This document shows, one piece after another, positions 53,053-62,340 of a stretch of 64,000 nucleotides of DNA; positions within the stretch are counted from its first letter, which is position 1, and every line of letters starts with the position of its first letter. A program made the position numbers and the translations under genes. This stretch comes from Verrucomicrobium sp. BvORR034 (GTDB taxonomy: Bacteria; Verrucomicrobiota; Verrucomicrobiia; Verrucomicrobiales; Verrucomicrobiaceae). The notes below the pieces were generated by a model. That model was not told where the DNA came from. It was given only the letters and a program-made list of their open reading frames with translations, and did no database searches. The stretch is taken from assembly GCF_000739635.1 (NCBI RefSeq), contig NZ_BATQ01000082.1:20197-84196 (forward strand). Direction: 5' to 3'.

Positions 53053-54882
53053 TCACCCCTCCCGGAGTCGAGGGCGAAGAGCTGGCTCACTGCTTTCACT
53101 CGGGTAGAGGTGCGACAAATCCAAGTCGGGATACTCCACCTTGGCGATGTCCTCCGCCAGCGTGCGGAGGTAATTTGGCCCTCTTCCGTAGTGGTTCATT
53201 TGGCGGCTTGTCGGGGCTTCACCGTTTTCCCAGCCTGCCAGACGTGCCACTGTTTCAGCGGGCAGTCGTGCGGCTCGTGTGGCATCCCTGAACTGGTGCC
53301 TGAAACTGTGCATGGTGGCCTTGCAGCCCTCTCCGAGAACGTCACGCACGAAGCGGACAAACCACTTGGAGAAAGCATCCGAGAAATAGCCCTTGTGGCC
53401 GGGGGTGAGTTCATGGAACAAGCGGGGGGAGGTTTTGTCGCGGCGACGGCCTTCGACAAACTCCAAGAACCCAAGGCGCTTGAGTTCAGGATGCAACGGC
53501 ACCTCGCGCCTGCTCTGCTTCGTTTTCAGCTTCTTCTCGGATGTGCTGCCATCTTCGCGTTCTTCACGAATAGCAATGTAGCTGATGCCCTCCCAGGTCT
53601 TCACGTCCTCCGTGTAAATCTGGCAAGCCTCATTGCAGCGCATTCCGTGGAAGAGTGCGAGCAAGGGCACCCAATAGCGGCCTTGGCGTGATTCCTCGTC
53701 CTTCTGGCCCTTCCGGTGTAGGGGGGAACGAAACAGCCTGTTCAACTCGGCAATCGTGAACTGCTGGCGAGGTGATGAAGCCACGTTTTCGTCAAACGAC
53801 TTGCGCAAGATGCGGCTCTTTGCCGGGTTGGTTTTCATCAAATGCTCTTCCACGGCCAAATTGAAAAGGGCGGTGATTTGAGTGTAGTGGTTTTTGAGCG
53901 TTTTGGGGCGCAACCGCTGCCTGTCTTCCGCCTTGTCCGCCGCTTCGACGGCTTGGGCCAAAGTCATTCCTTTGTAGCGTTTCGTGGCATTAGGCGGGAT
54001 ACGTCGCAGCAAGTCGAAAAGCTGGTGGATGTCCTCCGACTTGATGGAGGAAAGCTTCCTGTCTCCGCCGAAGTAGTCCCGGAGCAAGGAAGCGAGCGTT
54101 TGCGAAGCGTCTGCGGTCTTCTCGCAAAGCTTCATCTCGCGCACGGCCCGTTCACGTAGAGCCAAAAGGTCGTTGATGGTCGGCTCCTCTATAATTTCCA
54201 CAATCGCCGGCGATTGTGGATGTATGCCCTTGAACATGGGGTTCCGCTCCTGAATCGGTTCCCCTTTGAGCGCATCTTGATGACGTGCAAGGTATTCAAG
54301 ATGGGCCTCAAAGAAGAGGGGGCGGAGCGTCTTGAAGGCAGGACTGGAAACGGCGCACTCCACGCCCTCCGCTTGCAAAAACGACTGCAATTCAAACGTC
54401 CCGTCAAGGGGCTGCCCTCTGAACTCGGTTCCTCCAGCCAAGTCACGAGCATCCATCGCCAAACCGGAAAGAATCTCTTCCTGTTCATGCGGCTCCAAGA
54501 GCCGACCCTCTTCCCACATCCATGTTTTGAACTCGTGTTCAAGCGAAGCCAAATAGCGAATGGACATTTGAAACGCCTCCCGTTTCGAGATGACCGTTAG
54601 AGCCGTTTTCTTGGTCTTGGGTTCAGCCGGGGATACGGCTCGCAGCTTGCGCCTTTCGTTCTCGAAATAGCCCGTAGCTCGCGCACGCTCGAAGGCGATT
54701 GTGCGACAGGCTTCACGGTAGTCGGAAGTCTCCAAAGACTCTCGAATATGACTCTTCCCAAGCGCCTTTTGCAGTTCGTTGGGAACTCTAAAATTTGAAT
54801 ACCAGCGGTTGCCGCGAAGCAGCAAACCTTGAGGGCGGGGCATGTGATCTGAGGGCTCAAGTGTGACAGTGAAGGGTGACAT
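53053..54882 (-). CDS. Tyrosine recombinase / phage-type integrase
   Basis: 609 aa. Catalytic motifs of the tyrosine-recombinase family: Arg in HGMRCNEACQI (about residue 413), HxxR in HSFRHQFRDAT (about 525), and the nucleophile Tyr in MNHYGRG (about 564). The N-terminal PRPQGLLLRGNRWYSNFRVP is the usual arm/SAM-like domain of these large integrases. It ends 64 bp from the 3' end of the tRNA-Ser gene and reads away from it, the classic position for an island integrase that uses the tRNA 3' end as attachment site. Confidence 0.88.
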   Translation of the reverse strand: MSPFTVTLEPSDHMPRPQGLLLRGNRWYSNFRVPNELQKALGKSHIRESLETSDYREACRTIAFERARATGYFENERRKLRAVSPAEPKTKKTALTVISKREAFQMSIRYLASLEHEFKTWMWEEGRLLEPHEQEEILSGLAMDARDLAGGTEFRGQPLDGTFELQSFLQAEGVECAVSSPAFKTLRPLFFEAHLEYLARHQDALKGEPIQERNPMFKGIHPQSPAIVEIIEEPTINDLLALRERAVREMKLCEKTADASQTLASLLRDYFGGDRKLSSIKSEDIHQLFDLLRRIPPNATKRYKGMTLAQAVEAADKAEDRQRLRPKTLKNHYTQITALFNLAVEEHLMKTNPAKSRILRKSFDENVASSPRQQFTIAELNRLFRSPLHRKGQKDEESRQGRYWVPLLALFHGMRCNEACQIYTEDVKTWEGISYIAIREEREDGSTSEKKLKTKQSRREVPLHPELKRLGFLEFVEGRRRDKTSPRLFHELTPGHKGYFSDAFSKWFVRFVRDVLGEGCKATMHSFRHQFRDATRAARLPAETVARLAGWENGEAPTSRQMNHYGRGPNYLRTLAEDIAKVEYPDLDLSHLYPSESSEPALRPRLREG

Positions 54883-54945
54883 GTCACCACTGTAACCGTT
54901 GATACTCAGTCACTTCCAAGCATTTAAGGGGCTCGAAAATGGGGG

Positions 54946-55036
54946 TGGCGGAAGGGGAGGGATTCGAACCCTCGGTAGCTTTTGGCTACGCACGATTTCG
55001 AGTCGTGTGCCTTAAACCGGGCTCAGCCACCCTTCC
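54946..55036 (-). tRNA. tRNA-Ser (anticodon CGA) with encoded CCA
   Basis: Reading the minus strand, the acceptor stem GGAAGGG pairs with CCCTTCC, followed by discriminator G and CCA (54946-54948). The anticodon arm CACGA-CTCGAAA-TCGTG gives anticodon CGA (codon UCG). A long variable arm (CGTAGCC-AAAA-GCTACC type) and T-arm GAGGGTTCGAATCCCTC mark it as a class II Ser tRNA. It is the probable integration site of the island to its left. Confidence 0.92.
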
Positions 55037-56286
55037 GTTTTTGGTCTTAATTTCCCGTGCCTTTTTGGGGTCGGGAGGAGAGGTTTATCATGAGGAGAGG
55101 GGGAGTGCAACTGAGAGTTTGAAGTTTGAAGTTTGAAGTTTTCAGGAGGGGAGTTGCTGCGCGGGGGCGGGAAGACGGAAGAGTTGAGCCGATGTGCGGG
55201 GGGCTGGAGGTAAATCGCACCAGGAGCAGTTGGTTAAAAGCCAATTGGGGGCTTTTGAGTTGTGGGGGGCGTGGGTTGGCTGAGTCGAGGACAAATGCCT
55301 TGGGGCGTAGGGCGACCGCTTTGGTTGCCGGGTGAGGGGTGGCGCGACTGAGCCGTCCCGCATGCGGGACGGTACTCCAACCCTGCCGATTGGCCGCTGG
55401 GGTGGTTTGATGGTCTGGGGTCGATGAAGCGTCACACGAGCGGGGTTGGTAAACCCCGCCTCCTTGACGTCAAAATTGTAGAAGAACCGTCTCGATTCTT
55501 GTTCTCCAGATCTCCCAGCGAGGGCAAGAGCCGGGGTGGCTCTTCTACCTTGCCTCCAGCAGTGCCAGCCGGGAAGCTTAAAGGAGGCGGCGGTTCCAGC
55601 CCCCGCGGGGGGACTGGACGATGGATTGTGGTGACTGCTTAGGAGGTCGGGGGCCGCTCGGCTGAGCCGCGTAAACGCGGTACTCCAACGCTGCCGGTGG
55701 GGGACTGGGGGGTGTTTGGTTGACAGGGGCCGATGCAGCGTCATATGCGCGCGGGGCTAGGAACCCCCGCCTCCTTTAGGCTTCCCGAACTTTGTGCTTT
55801 CGTGCCTTTGTGTGAGGTTTCTCAGGCGTTTCGTGACTGACGCCGACGACCAACCTGCGCTACTAATCGCGTGTTAAGTCTCCACTAAGATTTGATGCTC
55901 AACGGCAAAGTTTGGTTTGAAGGGGATAATTCCCCCTAGGGACCCCGAATTTGTGTCGATGGACCCGACTATCAGAGGGGTCCCGAGCTGGATCTGAGGA
56001 TTTTCGGGCTGGCACCTGCTGCTTTTCGGGCGCAAAAAAAGCCTCGGAGCGGTGCAGGAACAATGCCGCCGCAGGGATCAAATTGCCGACCGCAAAAGCT
56101 TACTTTTCCATAATTTCGCTCACTCTGAGATGCTTGGAAAAGTTGGTACTTTGCAACCGGAAATCACAAATTTTCGATTGAAACGAACGGGGTTTTTACT
56201 TGAAAACTTTTTTAAGTACGCCGATCCGGCCAAATACTAGGGAAAGCGGGTTTTGCCCCGCCGGTAGTGGCCAAAACTCTGGACCG
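55037..56286. other. Repeat-rich spacer between tRNA-Ser and nrdB
   Basis: No gene. 55353-55372 is a perfect 20-bp palindrome (CCGTCCCGCA/TGCGGGACGG) followed by GGTACTCCAAC; 55667-55680 (CCGCG..CGCGG) is followed by the same TACTCCAAC..CTGCCGG. 55440-55459, about 55577-55610 and about 55748-55780 carry a second repeat (GCGGGGTT..AACCCCGCCTCCTT). 55107-55140 is a triplicated GTTTGAA run. 55939-55984 holds a GGGACCCC/GGGGTCCC stem. The AT-rich stretch 56090-56220 may hold the nrdB promoter. Confidence 0.65.
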
Positions 56287-56302
56287 GCACAACATATTGT
56301 GT
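56287..56302. promoter_or_regulatory. NrdR box upstream of nrdB
   Basis: GCACAACATATTGTGT matches the NrdR consensus ACACWATATATWGTGT at 14 of 16 positions. It lies 90 bp before the nrdB start. NrdR is an ATP/dATP-responsive repressor of ribonucleotide reductase genes. NrdR usually binds two boxes about 31 bp apart; I do not see a convincing second one. Confidence 0.7.
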
Positions 56303-56391
56303 TCTACTTGTGCCCCACGACACGACACTCGACGCTCGGTTCTGGCTCAACTCCCTCTCCCTCAAGCAGATCTCTCCTTCCGTCTCCCAAC

Positions 56392-57477
56392 ATGGAAAAA
56401 ACATTTCAAATTGGCAACCGCACCTTCGTCTTGGATCAGGACAAAGCTGAGGCGGCCTTTCATGCGAAGCGCGTCATCAATGGGCGTCAGACCATGACGT
56501 TTAATCTCCTGCCTCTTAAGTACCAGTGGGCCTATGACCTGTACCGGGTCATGAAGGCCAACCACTGGGAGCCGGAGGACATCCAGATGCAGAAGGACGT
56601 GGAGCAGTGGCGCTCTGTGGACCAGGTGGCCGAGGTGGAGCGCTGGATCATCATGATGGGCATCGGTTATTTCTCCGCGGCCGAAGGCATCGTGGGGGAC
56701 AACATCCAGCATGTGGTGCGGGAACTGGTGACGGCACCGGAACTGAAGCTGGTGCTGGGCCGCCATGCGCATGAGGAGAACATCCACGCGGACTCCCTAC
56801 TCTATATGATCTCCTCCCTGGGGATCAACCCGCACGAGTGCGAAGCGATGTTTGAGGACATCCCGACGATTGTGAAGAAGAACGCGTTCGTGACGCGCTC
56901 CTCCAACGCCCTGCGTCGCGACCTGGATCTGACGTTGATCGAAAACAAGCGTCTTCTGGCGAAGAACATCTTTGTCTTTGGCCAGTGCATGGAGGGGACC
57001 CAGTTCTACGGGCTCTTCGGCATGATCCTGAGCCTGTACCGCCAGGGCAAGTTCCCGGGGATCGGCACCATGTTCCGCTACACGCTGCGGGATGAGAGCA
57101 ACCACATCAAGGTCTTCCGGAACCTGTTCATGGACCTCATTGATGAGAATCCAGAGATCTGGACGCCGGAGTTCCGTGAGGAGCTGGTCGAGCTGATGAA
57201 GGAGGCCGTGGCGCTGGAGAAGGAATTTATCCGCGATTGCCTCCCGGTGGCCGCTGTGGGCCTGACGGCCGGGGAGTTTGAGCTCTATATCGACTTCATT
57301 GCGGATCGCCGTCTGGCGAGCGTGGGTCTGCCGGCGCTCACCCCGGGCATCGTGAACCCGCTGCCCTGGCTGGCGGAGATGCAGGACATCCGCAAGGAGC
57401 AGAACTTCTTTGAAGGCACCGTGACGGATTACCAGAAGGCCTCATCGCTGCACACGGGTTCCGACGACGACCTCTAG
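56392..57477 (+). CDS. nrdB: Ribonucleotide reductase R2 subunit, class Ic type
   Basis: 361 aa from the ATG at 56392 (the frame stays open upstream). Metal ligands fit R2: E98, E129, H132, E201, E235 and H238. These correspond to Chlamydia trachomatis R2 residues E89, E120, H123, E193, E227 and H230 with a constant offset of 8-9. The position of the radical Tyr (E. coli Tyr122) is Leu136, where Chlamydia has Phe127; neighbouring Tyr138 matches Chlamydia Tyr129. So it should lack a tyrosyl radical and use a Mn/Fe-type cofactor (class Ic). Y347 matches the C-terminal radical-transfer Tyr. Pairs with nrdA downstream. Confidence 0.93.
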   Translation: MEKTFQIGNRTFVLDQDKAEAAFHAKRVINGRQTMTFNLLPLKYQWAYDLYRVMKANHWEPEDIQMQKDVEQWRSVDQVAEVERWIIMMGIGYFSAAEGIVGDNIQHVVRELVTAPELKLVLGRHAHEENIHADSLLYMISSLGINPHECEAMFEDIPTIVKKNAFVTRSSNALRRDLDLTLIENKRLLAKNIFVFGQCMEGTQFYGLFGMILSLYRQGKFPGIGTMFRYTLRDESNHIKVFRNLFMDLIDENPEIWTPEFREELVELMKEAVALEKEFIRDCLPVAAVGLTAGEFELYIDFIADRRLASVGLPALTPGIVNPLPWLAEMQDIRKEQNFFEGTVTDYQKASSLHTGSDDDL

Positions 57478-57732
57478 GATTAAGACCAAGACTCCGCTCC
57501 GATTGATTTAGCCCGGCTCCCAAGCCCCTCCCACCATCCATCTGCTGCGCTGCGCCCGTCCCCCTCGGCGCGGCCCCCCGTACCACTATTAGAGGCGTGA
57601 ACGAAAGATCGAGTCCGGCTTGCACGGCTCCCGACCCCCGCTAAACTTCGCGCCCCTTTTCCGCCCCCCCACAACGCATCTGACTCCCAAAAAAAGCCCG
57701 ACCAGAGATTTACCCTCAACCTAAGGCTCATC

Positions 57733-60700
57733 ATGATCTCCACTCACCATTTCCAGGAAGACCTAGAGTTGAAACGACTTGCTACGAAGTCGAAGAACGA
57801 GAAGCCCACCTTTGACTGGCGGACGGTGGCCCTCGGCGAGAACGCCAACGGCGCTGCCACCCTGAAGGTGCGGGTGAGGGGGGAGCACCGTGACTTTGAC
57901 TTGGCGGAGATCGCCGAGACCATCGGCGGCGCTCTGACGGACCTGCTCCTCTCCCGCAACCAGGAGGAGAACGACATCTTCACCCCCGCGAACCAGAAGC
58001 GGGTGAAGGCCTTCAGCCTGCAGGTGGCGCAGGAACTGCATGAGCGCGCCAAGCGTAATGCAGAGAAGGTGGGTGATGAGCTCCTGTCCCTCACGGCGCA
58101 GGAGATCTACCTCGCGATCGAGCACGTGCTGGTGAAGCAGAACGCGCACGATGTGGCGCGCAGCGTCATCGCCCGCCGTCAGCGTCTCGAAAGCATGTCC
58201 GATACTGAAGCCAACGCCCCGGTGGGCCTGCTGGTGCCCACGAAGATCATCCGTCGCAACGGGCAGGTGGTTTCGTGGAACCCCAACAAGATCGAGCTGG
58301 CAGTGAGCAAGGCGTTTGTCTCCGTGGAGATGGGCACGACGCATGCCAAGGCGGTGGCCGAGGCGCTCACGCAGCAGATGATTGAGGAAGCCAAGCAGTT
58401 CATCCACATCGAGCAGGTGCAGGACCTGGTGGAAGAGCAGCTCATGCGGCAGGGCCACTTTAAGGCGGCCAAGGCCTACATGCTCTACCGCGCCCTGCGT
58501 GCGGACTCCCGGGAACGGGATGCCAAGTCGGCTGCCGACATCTCCGCCCCGGAGTTGCCGGTGGATGACGGCCAGCAGGAGATGATCATGGTGCGCATCT
58601 CGGACAAGGAAACCATCCTCTGGGATGGCCTGGATCTGCAGAGGCGCATCGACTTTGCCATGATGGGGCTGGACCTCTGCATCAGCCGTGCGGAGATCGA
58701 GATCTCCCTGCGTCGCTCCCTGGCGACGGACATCTCGCTGGATCACCTGAAGCAGACCATCATCCTGAACGCGAAGGCCCTCATGGCCCGGGATGCGGAC
58801 TTTGCCCGGTTCTCCGCGCGCATTCTGCTGAGCTACATCTATGAAGAAGTGCTGGACTGGGACATCGTGCGCGATGGCATCGGTACCCTGCAGGCCTTCC
58901 ACCGTCGGGCCTTCCGCCGCAATCTGCTGCGCGGGGTGGAGATCGACCGCATCAACGCCAAGCTGCTGGAGTTCGATCTGGACAAGCTGGCCGACGCGCT
59001 GGACCCCGCTGCGGACATGGATTTCGACTACCTCGGCATCCACACGCTGTATGACCGGTATCTGATCATCGACAAGAAGACGAAGCCCGCGAGGCGCCTG
59101 GAGACGCCGCAGCTCTTCTGGATGCGCGTGGCCATGGGCCTCTTCGTCCGCGATGCGGATCCCACGGAGAAGGTGATCGCTCTGTACCGCATGTACAAGA
59201 GCCGCCGCTTCTGCTCCAGCACGCCGACGCTCTTCAACAGCGGCACGCTGCACTCCCAGCTCTCGTCCTGCTATCTGTACAAGGTGGATGACAACATTGA
59301 GTCCATCATGATCCGCGGCATCGCGGAGAACGCCTTCCTCAGCAAGTGGGCGGGCGGTCTGGGCGGCTCCTGGACGGCCGTGCGTGGCACGGGCAGCTAC
59401 ATCAAGGGCACCAACGGCGAGAGCCAGGGCGTGATTCCCTTCCTGAAGCTGCACAATGACCAGCTCGTGGCCGTGAACCAGGGCGGGAAACGCCGCGGCT
59501 CCGGCTGCGCCTACCTGGAAACCTGGCACAACGACATCGTCGATTTCCTCGACCTGCGCAAGAACGTGGGCGACGAGCGCCGCCGCACGCATGACATGAA
59601 CACGGCCAACTGGGTGCCGGATCTCTTCATGAAGCGCATGGAGGCCCGCGCTCACTGGACGCTCTTCCGCGCCAACGAAACGCCGGATCTTCATGAGCTC
59701 TATGGCCAGGCGTTTGAGAAGCGCTACCTGGAGTACGAGGCGATGGCGGCTGAAGGCAAGGTGCTGGGCAAGCAGATCCCGGCGATCGATCTCTGGAAGT
59801 CCATGCTCAAGGCGATCTTCGAGACCGGGCACCCCTGGATCACCTTCAAGGATCCGTGCAACGTGCGCAGCCCGCAGGACCATGCCGGCGTTATTCACAG
59901 CAGCAACCTCTGCACGGAGATCACGCTGAACACGAGCAAGGATGAGACGGCGGTCTGCAACCTGGGCTCCGTGATCCTGGAAAACCACCTCGACGAGGCG
60001 GGCAACATCGACCACACCAAGCTGCGCGAGACCGTGCGCATGGCCGTGCGGGCGCTGGACAACGTCATCGACATCAACTTCTACCCGACGGATGCGGCGA
60101 AGACGGCGAACACCCGCCATCGCCCGATCGGTCTGGGCGTGATGGGGCTGCAGTACTCGCTCTATCGCAAGGGGCTGCCCTTTGCCTCCAAGGAAGCGGT
60201 AGACTTCAACGATGAGGTCATGGAAGCCGTGGCCTACTACGCCTATGAGGCCAGCAGCGATCTCGCGGCGGAGCTGGGCAAGTACTCCACCTACCAGGGC
60301 AGCAAGTGGTCCCGCGGCCTGCTTCCGCAGGACACGGTGGACCTGCTCGAGAAAGAGCGCGGCGAGCCGGTGGAAGTGGTTCGAGGAGGCAAGATGGACT
60401 GGACCCCGGTGCGGGAGAAGATCGCGAAGCAGGGCATGCGCAACAGCAACGTGCTGGCGATCGCCCCCACGGCGACCATCTCCAACATCATGGGCAGCAG
60501 CCCGTGCATCGAGCCGCTCTTCACGAACAACTTCACGAAGAGCAACCTGGGCGGCAACTATGTAGTGCTGAACCCGTACCTGGTGAAGGATCTGAAGAAG
60601 CGCGACCTCTGGACCAATGAGGTGGCGGAGCGCCTGAAGTACTTCGACGGCGAACTGGCCGCCATGGATGAGATCCCCTCCGACCTGAAGCGCAAGTACG

Positions 60701-61062
60701 CCACGGCGTTCAGCGTGGACTGGGCCTATGTGCTGGATGCAGCCGCCCGCCGCCAGAAGTGGATTGACCAAAGCCAGTCGGTGAACCTCTGGTGTCCGGA
60801 CACGGACATGCGGACGCTGAGCCACATGTATCGCGCCGCCTGGCGCAAGGGTCTGAAGACCACCTACTACCTCCGCACGAAGGGCGCGAGCTCCATCGAG
60901 GGCTCCACCACCCAGGTGCAGACGGACATCCGCGGCGTGGTCGCCCAGACCGCCGCCGCCGCTGCCGACAAGGCCAAGGTGGATGCGGATGAGTACAAGC
61001 AGTTCCTCGCCGAGGCACGCCGGAAGGCGCAGGCGGGTGAGGATTGCGAGATGTGCCAGTAG
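57733..61062 (+). CDS. nrdA: Ribonucleotide reductase R1 subunit
   Basis: 1,109 aa. The catalytic core has C513 (SSCYLYKVDD), N725/C727/E729 (NLCTEIT), C742 (VCNLGS), and a C-terminal redox pair CEMC (C1105, C1108). It reduces ribonucleoside diphosphates. The long N-terminus holds a canonical ATP-cone (~155-245, TKIIRRNGQVVSWNPNKIEL) and an upstream degenerate cone-like domain (~45-150), explaining the length compared with ~760 aa in E. coli and similar to chlamydial NrdA. The dATP inhibition site is probably in the cone. A strong terminator lies 64 bp after the stop. Confidence 0.95.
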   Translation: MISTHHFQEDLELKRLATKSKNEKPTFDWRTVALGENANGAATLKVRVRGEHRDFDLAEIAETIGGALTDLLLSRNQEENDIFTPANQKRVKAFSLQVAQELHERAKRNAEKVGDELLSLTAQEIYLAIEHVLVKQNAHDVARSVIARRQRLESMSDTEANAPVGLLVPTKIIRRNGQVVSWNPNKIELAVSKAFVSVEMGTTHAKAVAEALTQQMIEEAKQFIHIEQVQDLVEEQLMRQGHFKAAKAYMLYRALRADSRERDAKSAADISAPELPVDDGQQEMIMVRISDKETILWDGLDLQRRIDFAMMGLDLCISRAEIEISLRRSLATDISLDHLKQTIILNAKALMARDADFARFSARILLSYIYEEVLDWDIVRDGIGTLQAFHRRAFRRNLLRGVEIDRINAKLLEFDLDKLADALDPAADMDFDYLGIHTLYDRYLIIDKKTKPARRLETPQLFWMRVAMGLFVRDADPTEKVIALYRMYKSRRFCSSTPTLFNSGTLHSQLSSCYLYKVDDNIESIMIRGIAENAFLSKWAGGLGGSWTAVRGTGSYIKGTNGESQGVIPFLKLHNDQLVAVNQGGKRRGSGCAYLETWHNDIVDFLDLRKNVGDERRRTHDMNTANWVPDLFMKRMEARAHWTLFRANETPDLHELYGQAFEKRYLEYEAMAAEGKVLGKQIPAIDLWKSMLKAIFETGHPWITFKDPCNVRSPQDHAGVIHSSNLCTEITLNTSKDETAVCNLGSVILENHLDEAGNIDHTKLRETVRMAVRALDNVIDINFYPTDAAKTANTRHRPIGLGVMGLQYSLYRKGLPFASKEAVDFNDEVMEAVAYYAYEASSDLAAELGKYSTYQGSKWSRGLLPQDTVDLLEKERGEPVEVVRGGKMDWTPVREKIAKQGMRNSNVLAIAPTATISNIMGSSPCIEPLFTNNFTKSNLGGNYVVLNPYLVKDLKKRDLWTNEVAERLKYFDGELAAMDEIPSDLKRKYATAFSVDWAYVLDAAARRQKWIDQSQSVNLWCPDTDMRTLSHMYRAAWRKGLKTTYYLRTKGASSIEGSTTQVQTDIRGVVAQTAAAAADKAKVDADEYKQFLAEARRKAQAGEDCEMCQ

Positions 61063-61125
61063 CCGCGAAGCGGCGAGACAGAAGACTTTAAGACGAAAGA
61101 CGCAAGACTTGAGTCTGATACTGAG

Positions 61126-61156
61126 ACGGGAGACGGAGATCGTCTCCCGTTTTTTT
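61126..61156 (+). terminator. Rho-independent terminator after nrdA
   Basis: ACGGGAGACG and CGTCTCCCGT form a perfect 10-bp stem with a GAGAT loop, followed by a run of T (61150-61156). Confidence 0.92.
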
Positions 61157-61344
61157 GGGTCTGCGGGGTGGGGGCGTTGGATGTTAGACGTGGCAGGGGG
61201 ATGGGATTGGGTTCGAGGAAGGATTGAGTGTGAGCGAGGGCGATGGTCCAAGGAGCGGCGGTTTGTGCTTCAAGCACAACCGCCGGGGTGAACGTAGGGG
61301 GGTGTTGTTTGTCTTGTGGTGGGGTGTTGCTGCTGGCGATGCTG

Positions 61345-61365
61345 TAGGGCGAGCGCTCCGCTTGC
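61345..61365 (+). repeat. 21-bp exact direct repeat, copy 1
   Basis: TAGGGCGAGCGCTCCGCTTG and one further base; contains the palindrome GAGCGCTC. Second copy at 62186-62206 in the same orientation, 841 bp away. Confidence 0.8.
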
Positions 61366-62185
61366 TGCGCGGTGCCCTTGAGGAGGCCATCTCAAGGAAA
61401 CGCTCGCGATAGGGCCTGGGGTGTCTGGAGGTGGCGGGATATCCTGTCGCTTCGCTTGAACGCGGGGCCGGAGAGCCCGCCTCCTTTACCGGCTGGCGGA
61501 TGTTTTTAGGGTGGGGAATGTCTTTGCGGCAGGCGAAAGCAGCGTCGAGCCGCACGCACTCCAAGACACTGGCGTGCGGTTGGAGAGGCCGAGTGGGCGA
61601 GGATGATCAAGCTTGTTTGGCGCTCGGTTCTTCCCGCACGAACAAGGTCGCGAAGCGTCTTGGAGTGCGTGTGGCTCGACACCACTTTGGTGGCCCTTGT
61701 GATGGGCTCGAACCTGAGACGTTGTAACAGAGTGATGGCGGGGCAGCTCAAAGGAGGCGGGGGTTCCCAGCCCCGCTCAGGCGAGGGACCCCTGATGAGG
61801 CAATCCCGACAGGTCGGGATGCCATGCAACCCAAAGGGGCAGCGGGAGGGAGCGAGGAGAATGCGGAAGAGCCTGTGCACACGCAACGCCTGAAGCGGCA
61901 GGCGGTCACGGGGTTCAAGGGGGTAACGCGCCGACCCCTCCGCTCCTATAGCCGGTTGGCACAACCGGACTACGCCGCAGATGGCAGCTGAAAGTAGTGG
62001 TAGGCTTTAGCCTGCCTGCATGAGACGTGGGTGGCGCGATTAACGCACCGAAGTGACTGGACTACTTTGCTTCGCGGGAGCGGGCGTGCTGGCGTAGTCC
62101 GGCTTTGTCCCCAGGCGGTTTGGGGGAGCGGAGCGCAGAGGCAATGCTTGCCTAGTGATGTCTCGCCGCTCTTGACGCCCACTTG

Positions 62186-62206
62186 TAGGGCGAGCGCTCC
62201 GCTTGC
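62186..62206 (+). repeat. 21-bp exact direct repeat, copy 2
   Basis: Identical to 61345-61365. Confidence 0.8.
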
Positions 62207-62340
62207 CACGAGCTCAAGTCTGACGTCTGGCAGTCTAGTGTCTCTTGAACAAAAAGGCCAGAGACGTGCATCACGCCCCTGGCCTCAAGTCTTGCGTCTT
62301 TTGTCTTGAAGTCTTCCGTCTCCGGCTTTGCCGGGTTCGG

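Larger units (their letters stand above)
61157..62340. other. Repeat-rich gene-free spacer
   Basis: No credible gene in 1.2 kb. TAGGGCGAGCGCTCCGCTTGC occurs twice exactly, at 61345-61365 and 62186-62206. GC-rich repeat elements of the type seen at 55.4-55.8 kb recur at about 61455-61490 and 61742-61785 (AAAGGAGGCGGGGGTTCC). Inverted AAGAC-type runs lie at 62282-62325. Pieces with GTAGTCCGG / CCGGACTACGCC (about 61965 and 62095) form a further inverted pair. Confidence 0.6.

Noticed and set aside
54966..55036. Nonsense-suppressor tRNA that could read the TAG in the recombinase
   Set aside because: The only tRNA found has anticodon CGA (Ser), which does not read TAG.
57763..61251. 1,162-aa open frame antisense to nrdA
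   Set aside because: Lies entirely opposite a well-supported nrdA gene. It has no motifs, and its composition is what a GC-rich coding strand produces on the complement.
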